In this document: positions 1-5,377 of the stretch, in pieces
How the letters are laid out: every line of letters begins with the position of its first letter
How positions within the stretch are numbered: position 1 is the stretch's first letter
The notes under the pieces: generated by a model
Databases searched by the model: none
What the model was told of the DNA's origin: nothing
What the model saw: the letters and a program-made list of their open reading frames with translations, nothing else
Source: DAOUFU01 sp034429275
Lineage (GTDB): Bacteria > Chloroflexota > Anaerolineae > Aggregatilineales > Aggregatilineaceae
DNA: 21,056 nt
Assembly: GCA_034429275.1 (NCBI GenBank)
Contig: DAOUFU010000062.1
Span: 1 to 21,056, forward strand
Reading direction: 5' to 3'
Program-made: the position numbers and the translations under genes

Positions 1-223
1 CCCGCGTCCGCCGCCCGCCCCACATCACCCGTCTGAAAACATCGCGCCCCAGCAGGTCCGTGCCCATCAGGTGCGCACGTGAGGGCGCTTCGAGCGGCGT
101 ATCCGTCGCTGCCATCTGCGGATCGTGTGTCGCCAGCCAGGGCGCACCCACCGTCCCCGCAGCAATCGCAGCCAGCAGCAGCGCCGCAATCCCCAGCCGG
201 ACCCGGACTCGCCACCCGCTCAT
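1..223 (-). CDS. DppC/OppC-type ABC transporter permease, N-terminal fragment cut by window edge
   Basis: This is the second inner-membrane permease of a peptide/nickel-type ABC importer; only about 74 N-terminal residues lie in the window and there is no stop codon before base 1. The ATG overlaps the TGA of the upstream permease gene as ATGA, which suggests translational coupling. The visible protein starts with a short basic stretch and one hydrophobic segment (about residues 9-30). It then has the family's conserved periplasmic motif HLMGTDLLGRDVFRR near residues 51-65, which matches the GTDxLGRDxxSR signature of DppC/OppC proteins. The EAA loop that contacts the ATPase would lie outside the window. 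Substrate specificity cannot be read from this fragment. The family call rests on the motif plus the operon position directly after a DppB-type gene. Confidence 0.85.
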   Translation of the reverse strand, partial: MSGWRVRVRLGIAALLLAAIAAGTVGAPWLATHDPQMAATDTPLEAPSRAHLMGTDLLGRDVFRRVMWGGRRTR

Positions 224-1149
224 GAGTCCCCCCTCCGCCCCACACGCGGATCGACCAGCCCATACAGCACATCGGCCAGCCCGTTCACCAGGCTGTAGGT
301 CAGCGCTGCCAGCACGACCACACCCTGCACCACCGGGTAATCGCGGTTGTCGAGCGCTGTCAGCAGTACGCGCCCCAACCCGCGCCGCACGAAGATCGAC
401 TCCGTGATGACCGTGCCGCCCAGCAGGAATCCCAGTTGCAGCGCCACCACCGCCACCACCGGCAGCAGCCCCACCCGCAAGATATGGTCGAGCACGTCCC
501 ATTCCGGCAGGCCCTTCGCCCGTGCCGTGCGCACAAAATCGCCGGCTGCCGCCTGCCGCACGCTGTGCGCCGTCACCTGGGCGATGCTTCCCGCCGCGTG
601 AAACCCCAACACCGCCGCCGGGAGAATCAAATAGCGCGGGCTGTGCCCGCCCACGCCGGGCAGCACGTCCCACGCCACCGTAAACACATAGATAGCCAGC
701 GTCGCCGTCCAATACACCGGTGTCGCCAGCGCCAGCGCGATCACGCCGCCCGCCGCTGCCCGCGCCGCACGCCATCGCCCCAGCCCGGCGATCACGCCCA
801 GCATCACGCCCAGCCCGACCGCAACGCTCAACGCAGCCGCGGCCAGCGCCGCCGTCGATCCAGCATTCTGTCCGATCAGTTCCAGTACCGGCTGGCCCGA
901 AACCAGCGATTCCCCCCACTCGCCGCGCAGCACGCCTCCCAGGTAGCGCGCGTACTGGACCACAATCGGGTCATCGAAGCCCAACGCCGCCCGCCGCGCC
1001 GCGATCTCATCCTCCGAAGCGCCCGCCCGCCGCAGCGTGGCATCCACTGCATCGCCCGGCGCGACTCGCAGCGCCACAAACGCCAGGCTCAGCGCCAGCC
1101 AGGCGACCAGCAGCGCCGACCCTGCGCGGCGCAGCGCCCACACGACCAT
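220..1149 (-). CDS. DppB-type ABC transporter permease (peptide/nickel family)
   Basis: A 309-residue inner-membrane permease of the BPD_transp_1 family, the usual length for DppB/OppB proteins. Hydrophobic segments lie near residues 8-28, 98-124, 133-158, 172-190, 226-248 and 272-294, giving six membrane passes. The cytoplasmic EAA loop is visible around residues 203-230 (GDFVRTARAKGLPEWDV, then a hydrophobic stretch ending LLP) and docks on the ATPase. The N-terminal periplasmic part carries the family-typical RxAPGD (residues 28-33) and LGFDDP motifs (56-61). The gene starts 15 bases after the substrate-binding protein stop, with GGAG about 9 bases before the ATG, and its stop overlaps the next permease start. 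No ATPase gene is visible and it may lie beyond the left edge. The exact substrate is unknown. Confidence 0.92.
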   Translation of the reverse strand: MVVWALRRAGSALLVAWLALSLAFVALRVAPGDAVDATLRRAGASEDEIAARRAALGFDDPIVVQYARYLGGVLRGEWGESLVSGQPVLELIGQNAGSTAALAAAALSVAVGLGVMLGVIAGLGRWRAARAAAGGVIALALATPVYWTATLAIYVFTVAWDVLPGVGGHSPRYLILPAAVLGFHAAGSIAQVTAHSVRQAAAGDFVRTARAKGLPEWDVLDHILRVGLLPVVAVVALQLGFLLGGTVITESIFVRRGLGRVLLTALDNRDYPVVQGVVVLAALTYSLVNGLADVLYGLVDPRVGRRGDS

Positions 1150-1164
1150 CCATCGCGCTCCGGC

Positions 1165-2808
1165 CTACGACACCCACAAGATGTTGCGCAACAGCGGCCA
1201 CCACCCCTGCGCGCTGAAGATCACCCCGTCCAGCCGCGACGAAGTGCCGTTGATGCTCACGAATTCGCGCACCGGCAACACCACCGCCTGCTCCATGATG
1301 CGCAACTGCGCCGCCTGGTAATACTGCGCCCGCAGCGCCGGATCAGGCTGGATCAACGCGGATTCGAGCCATTGGTCGAGTTCCGGGTCGCTGAAGCGCG
1401 CCCAGTTGCTCGATCCCTCGCTGTGATAGAACCGGTTCAGCAGGCTGGCATCCACACCCGTATCGTTCAGCGCGATCAGGTCATACTCGCCCGATCCCGC
1501 CACTTCGACCAGCGTCGGGTAGTCCGGCACCTGCTTCAACTCCACCTCGATTCCTACGTCACGCCACTGGCTCTGGATCAGTTGGGCCACGTCGGCCATC
1601 TGGTTCCAGGGGGCGAACACCATTGTCAGTTGCAGCTTTTCCCCGCCGCGATCCAGCCAGCCGTCGCCGTCCTCGTCGCCGAATCCGACCCCTTGCAGCA
1701 GGCTGCGCGCCAGGTCCGGGTCATACGGATACATCGACTCAACGGTCGGGTCATAAAACGGGGTGATGCTGTTCAGCGGCCCATACGCCACCGGTGACTG
1801 GCCGAGAAACACCGTGCCCACAATCGCCGCGCGGTTGGTCGCGTAGATCAACGCCTGGCGCACGGCCTGCTCGGTCAGCACCCCGCGCTGCGTGTTGAGG
1901 AAGAACTGCTGCGGCAGCCCTGGCACACGCGCAGGCACGATGCGGATGCGCGGGTTGCCCGCCAGCAGTTCAGCATCCGTCGGCAGCAGGTCCCCAATGA
2001 TCTGCACCTCTCCGCTCTCCAACGCCAGCCCGCGCGTCGCCGCGTCGGTGTAGAAGCGGAATTCGACCACATCGATCGACTGTTCGCTCACCGGGGCGTA
2101 GAAAATCGGTCCCCAGGCATAATCCGGGTTCCGCTCCAGGATCAGGTGATCGCCCGGCACCACGTCAACCACTTTATACGGCCCGGTCCCCACCTGGTGC
2201 CACTGGTAGGTGTTGTTGGTATATTCGGCCAGGGCCTTCGGGCTGGCGATCCCCAGGTACACCTGGCTGAGCGCATCCAGCAGCGGTTCATAAGGTTCGC
2301 TCAGGTGCAGCGTGATGGTGTAGTCATCCACCACGGTATAGCCGGTATACGGCCCCAACAGGAATTTCGCCTTTTGCGAGGCCAGCTCTGGGTTCATGAT
2401 CCGGTCGAGATTGACTCCCACCGCCGCCGCGTTGAACGGCTCACCGTCGTGGAAGGTCACCCCCTGCCGCAGGGTGAACGGCCAGTGCAGCCCATCCGGC
2501 GACATCTGCCAGCGCTCGGCCAGCCCCGGCACAAAGTCCATACGCTGCGGGTGACGGTATACCAGCGTGTCATACACCGAGAAGAACGGGATGCCCCGCT
2601 CATTCGATGCGTTGCGGTGCGGGTCGAACCCCGACGGGTTGAGCGTCAGCCCATACACGATCCGCCGCCCGCCAGGGCCATCGTCCGAATCGTCGCCCAT
2701 CAGCAGCAGCACCGCCGTGATCGCGATCACCAGGCACAGCAAAAGCCCCAACACGCCCAAAACACCCACGCCAATCGACAAACGCCGTCGCACCGGTTCC
2801 AAACCCAT
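1165..2808 (-). CDS. ABC transporter substrate-binding protein, family 5 (SBP_bac_5), membrane-anchored
   Basis: A 547-residue extracytoplasmic solute-binding protein of the DppA/OppA/NikA class that delivers solutes to the two permeases encoded next. Residues about 10-37 form one long hydrophobic segment after a basic start. I see no convincing lipobox: the only cysteine there sits in LLLC, not [LV]-[AST]-[GA]-C. The protein therefore looks anchored by a transmembrane helix. Family features are the opening LNPSGFDPHRN (56-66), the FTLRQGVTFHDGEPFNAAAV block near residue 111 and the VGTGPYKV block near residue 206. A DEDGDGWLDRGG segment around residue 380 is common in this family. A GAGG ribosome site lies 9 bases before the ATG, and the gene follows the methyltransferase stop by 27 bases. 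Ligand class (peptide, nickel, sugar) cannot be assigned. Confidence 0.92.
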   Translation of the reverse strand: MGLEPVRRRLSIGVGVLGVLGLLLCLVIAITAVLLLMGDDSDDGPGGRRIVYGLTLNPSGFDPHRNASNERGIPFFSVYDTLVYRHPQRMDFVPGLAERWQMSPDGLHWPFTLRQGVTFHDGEPFNAAAVGVNLDRIMNPELASQKAKFLLGPYTGYTVVDDYTITLHLSEPYEPLLDALSQVYLGIASPKALAEYTNNTYQWHQVGTGPYKVVDVVPGDHLILERNPDYAWGPIFYAPVSEQSIDVVEFRFYTDAATRGLALESGEVQIIGDLLPTDAELLAGNPRIRIVPARVPGLPQQFFLNTQRGVLTEQAVRQALIYATNRAAIVGTVFLGQSPVAYGPLNSITPFYDPTVESMYPYDPDLARSLLQGVGFGDEDGDGWLDRGGEKLQLTMVFAPWNQMADVAQLIQSQWRDVGIEVELKQVPDYPTLVEVAGSGEYDLIALNDTGVDASLLNRFYHSEGSSNWARFSDPELDQWLESALIQPDPALRAQYYQAAQLRIMEQAVVLPVREFVSINGTSSRLDGVIFSAQGWWPLLRNILWVS

Positions 2809-2835
2809 GGTTCGTGTCCTCTCCCTCGTGCCCGG

Positions 2836-3537
2836 TCAGGCCCGGCAGCCGATCCACAGCCCGCGCCCGGTCAGTCCCTCTGCATCAAATATGACCTCTA
2901 GCCCTGCCCGAACCATCGCCGCCCGGTATTCCTCGGCGGAGAACAGCCCCAGGTTCAGGTCCTCGGCGAACGTCTCGACGCCTTCCGGCGTCACAATCAT
3001 GTACCGCGTCTCGATGTGCGCGATTCTCCCGTGCAGCTTGCTGGTCGAGCCGCGCGCGATTTTAGCCTCCGGCATCTCGATACACTGCAAAAACAGGTGT
3101 CCCACGCGGTAATCTTCCGGCAGCAGCCAGGGTTCGATCACCAGCACGCCGCCCGGCGCGACATGCCGCGCCATCGCCATCACCGCTGCGTTCAGCCCCT
3201 CGACCGTCTGCATCGCCCCGATCGCGCTGAACAGACAGGTCACCGCGTCGAACTGCCGCCCCAGGTCGAACGCCGCCATATCCCCCTGCACGAATTCGAG
3301 GTCCGGGCAGCGTTTGCGCGCAATTTCGAGCATCTCGCCGTTGATATCCAACCCCATCGCGTCGAAGTCGCGCTGTAAATATTCCAGGTGGCGGCCCGTG
3401 CCGCAGGCCACATCCAGCAGCCGCCGACCATTCCCGCGCCGGTGAGCCAGGATCGTCGTCTTCACGATCTCCGCCTCGCGCGCATAGTCTTTGTCCCTGT
3501 ACAGCGCGTCATAAAATGCCATCGAGCGCGTATACAT
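2836..3537 (-). CDS. Class I SAM-dependent methyltransferase, DesVI/TylM1-like
   Basis: A 233-residue soluble Rossmann-fold methyltransferase. Motif I is DVACGTGRH (residues 42-50), the ribose-binding acid is in GLD (62-64), GDM is at 85-87, and DAVTCLFSAIG spans 97-107. HVAPGG at 125-130 and IEPW at 134-137 follow. The order and wording of these motifs, plus the N-terminal YDALYRDKDYxxEA and the C-terminal TGRGLWIG, resemble the dTDP-3-amino-3,6-dideoxyhexose N,N-dimethyltransferases (DesVI, TylM1) that I remember. No other amino-sugar gene is in the window, so the substrate is open and a generic methyltransferase role is possible. The start is supported by GAGGA about 10 bases upstream of the ATG. 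It is the first gene of the operon and sits directly before the importer genes. Confidence 0.85.
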   Translation of the reverse strand: MYTRSMAFYDALYRDKDYAREAEIVKTTILAHRRGNGRRLLDVACGTGRHLEYLQRDFDAMGLDINGEMLEIARKRCPDLEFVQGDMAAFDLGRQFDAVTCLFSAIGAMQTVEGLNAAVMAMARHVAPGGVLVIEPWLLPEDYRVGHLFLQCIEMPEAKIARGSTSKLHGRIAHIETRYMIVTPEGVETFAEDLNLGLFSAEEYRAAMVRAGLEVIFDAEGLTGRGLWIGCRA

Positions 3538-3553
3538 GTGCCGTTTTCCTCAC

Positions 3554-3597
3554 CCTGGGCGCACAGCCCAGGACGCGCTAAAATCGCCCGTTGGGCG
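3554..3597 (-). promoter_or_regulatory. Two tandem hairpins in the 5' leader of the methyltransferase operon
   Basis: Reading the minus strand from the proposed start site, the leader first meets CGCCC-AAC-GGGCG (3585-3597) followed by ATTTTA, which resembles a short intrinsic terminator. It then meets CCTGGGC-5 nt-GCCCAGG (3554-3572). Both lie between the promoter and the ribosome site. They could act as an attenuator, or simply end read-through from upstream. The stems are only 5 and 7 base pairs, so function is uncertain. Confidence 0.35.
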
Positions 3598-3639
3598 CGA
3601 AGTGTACCACCGTCCCGCCCGCAAAATCAACAGGCGATG

Positions 3640-3668
3640 ATTATAGGGGTGCGTGCAAAACCTGACAG
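3640..3668 (-). promoter_or_regulatory. Sigma70-type promoter for the methyltransferase/importer operon
   Basis: On the minus strand CTGTCA (3663-3668) is followed by a 17-base spacer and a perfect TATAAT (3640-3645). Transcription would begin near 3633 and leave a leader of roughly 95 bases before the ATG at 3537. No comparable element was found elsewhere upstream of this operon. Confidence 0.65.
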
Positions 3669-3836
3669 CGAGTTTTCGAGCGAGAGTCCCCCCGACCTGC
3701 GCGCCTCTTCGGAGCCATTTGCAGGTGAGTCCAGATCGCCAGCGATTGGTGTTTGTCGCTTTGCCAGGCGAGCGTCCGTCACCCTTTGCGCGCGCCCTGA
3801 ACATGCCCGCCCGTTCATTACGAGGAGTTGCCTGCC

Positions 3837-4742
3837 GTGTCGTTTGAGCCTATCGTGCTCGCGCCTGAACAGATCGCCGAGGAGATATTTCCCTATCGCC
3901 GCGTCTGGCGAACCGCCTGGCTCGAAGTCGCGCTGCTCGCCCTGATCGTGCTGACTGTGTGGGCATTGAGCGACCTGTTGGGTGTGATAGACCCCGCCAC
4001 GCGCACCGCACCGATCAAGATCGGCCTGGCGTTGGTTCCTCTCTTCGCCTGGCTGTTCATCTCTTACTGGACCGAGCGCCGCGCGCCGATCCCGCGCCCA
4101 CACCTGGTCGGCCTGTTGGCGCTGGGTGCACTGTCGGCCAGCGGCATCATGCTGCCGCTGGAACAGTCTGTTTTCACCCCGGATCGCTGGTTGCCCACCG
4201 CCGGGTTTTTCGGGCGTGTGTTGGGCTATACCTTTACGCTCGGCGTCACTGCCGAATTTACCAAATACCTGGTGATGCGCTATACCGTCTGGCCGCGCTT
4301 CTTCACCCAGCGCACCGACGGCATCGCCTACGCCCTGGCCGTTTCGGTCGGCTTTGCCACCGTCCTCAACCTGCGGTTCGCACTCCAGCCAGAGCCGACG
4401 GTTTCGGCGGTTGCCCTGCGCATCGCCAGCATCACCTTTTCCCAGGTCGGCGTAGGCGTGATTATGGGCTTTTTCCTGGCAGAGCTGCACATTGGCCGTG
4501 TACCGGTGTTCTGGCTGCCGATGGGCCTGTTCCTGGCCTCGTTCCTCAGCGGCCTCTATTACGGGTTTCGCGGCATCGCCATCGTCGGCGGGCTGAGCGT
4601 CGAAGGTGATGGTAGCGCGCCGATCCGGGGGTTTTTCCTGGCGCTCGGCGTGGTGATCCTGCTGTTCCCCAGCCTGAGCTTCATCATTCAGAACGCAGAT
4701 GCGCGCATGGAAGCACTGACCGGGCGGCGCGGCACCCTCTAG
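3837..4742 (+). CDS. PrsW-like multipass membrane protein, probable pseudoprotease
   Basis: A polytopic inner-membrane protein of 301 residues with about eight hydrophobic segments. Its pattern follows the PrsW glutamic intramembrane protease family (CPBP/PrsW superfamily): a TAEFTK motif at residues 138-143 where PrsW has EExxK, and DGIAYALAVSVGFATVLN at 161-178 where PrsW has DGxxYGxxxGxGFAxxEN. Later helices begin near FSQVGVG and FLSGLYYGF. The second-motif glutamate is leucine (177), and the two histidine positions appear to be Gln203 and Ser238. Only one glutamate of the first motif remains (140), so peptidase activity is doubtful. I chose the GTG at 3837 because GAGGAG ends 9 bases upstream; an in-frame TTG at 3828 would overlap that site. 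It heads a three-gene operon. The family call is an inference from motif spacing. Confidence 0.68.
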   Translation: MSFEPIVLAPEQIAEEIFPYRRVWRTAWLEVALLALIVLTVWALSDLLGVIDPATRTAPIKIGLALVPLFAWLFISYWTERRAPIPRPHLVGLLALGALSASGIMLPLEQSVFTPDRWLPTAGFFGRVLGYTFTLGVTAEFTKYLVMRYTVWPRFFTQRTDGIAYALAVSVGFATVLNLRFALQPEPTVSAVALRIASITFSQVGVGVIMGFFLAELHIGRVPVFWLPMGLFLASFLSGLYYGFRGIAIVGGLSVEGDGSAPIRGFFLALGVVILLFPSLSFIIQNADARMEALTGRRGTL

Positions 4743-4783
4743 CGGGGCAGCCCGCCCTTTTACTCGATGGATGAGGCAGTACT

Positions 4784-5377
4784 ATGGACGATGCCCGTTC
4801 TTCTCAGGAATTGACCTTCAGCCAGCGCTGGAATAGCCTGCTGGTGATCGTGCTGGCGGCGGCCATGATATTCGTGGGCCTCACCCGGCGGCAGAATGCC
4901 CTCAGCGCAACCGTCGTCTTTGAAGACCTGGAATCGGGCGTGCGCGCCCAGGTCCCCGTTGGCTGGCTGGTAGACAACGACAGCCCCGATTATGTGTTCC
5001 GCGCCATCGATCCCGATGCCCTGCCCTACAAGACCCAGCTTGAGGTTGATGTCATCCCGGTCGGGCCGGACATGACCCCCAACCTGGTGCTGAACTTGCT
5101 CAACCTTCAGCGGTCGCCGCGCGTGGCCGCCTATCGCGAGCTTTCGCGCGTGGCAACCACCCTCCGCGACGATCCCGCCACCCGTATGACCTATACCTAC
5201 ACCGAGTTCGAGCGTAACCCGTTCCTGCAGAGTGAGCCGCTCACCGTCAAAGCGGTTGATGTCGTGGTACTTCAGCGCGGCCAGGCGGTGATCCTGACCT
5301 TCCGCGAAGCCAGCACCGACTTCGACGCCCATCTCTACCGCTTTGAGCAGTTCTTGCAGACGGTGGAAATCTTCTGA
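4784..5377 (+). CDS. Single-pass membrane-anchored protein with extracytoplasmic PsbP/DcrB-like domain
   Basis: A 197-residue protein with a short charged cytoplasmic start, one hydrophobic helix (about residues 17-34) and a 160-residue outer domain. The pattern of the outer domain suggests the Mog1/PsbP/DcrB-like fold. A hydrophobic GVRAQVPVGW strand comes early, and the end reads GQAVILTFREAS followed by FEQFLQTVEIF, as is common when such domains close with a helix carrying the last strand. I do not recognise a named family, and no catalytic motif is visible. GAGG lies 7 bases before the ATG. The gene follows the PrsW-like gene by 41 bases. Its TGA overlaps the ATG of the protease gene (TGATG), which implies translational coupling and a shared envelope role. 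Confidence 0.72.
   Translation: MDDARSSQELTFSQRWNSLLVIVLAAAMIFVGLTRRQNALSATVVFEDLESGVRAQVPVGWLVDNDSPDYVFRAIDPDALPYKTQLEVDVIPVGPDMTPNLVLNLLNLQRSPRVAAYRELSRVATTLRDDPATRMTYTYTEFERNPFLQSEPLTVKAVDVVVLQRGQAVILTFREASTDFDAHLYRFEQFLQTVEIF

Noticed and set aside
436..1797. Long open frame on the plus strand antisense to the permease and solute-binding genes
   Set aside because: It is Arg/His/Gln-rich low-complexity protein caused by GC-rich codon bias on the other strand, with no domain signal; the minus-strand genes have clear family motifs.
3627..4490. Minus-strand open frame over the PrsW-like gene
   Set aside because: Low-complexity Gln/Gly/Arg-rich translation; the opposite frame has well-spaced membrane helices and a good ribosome site.
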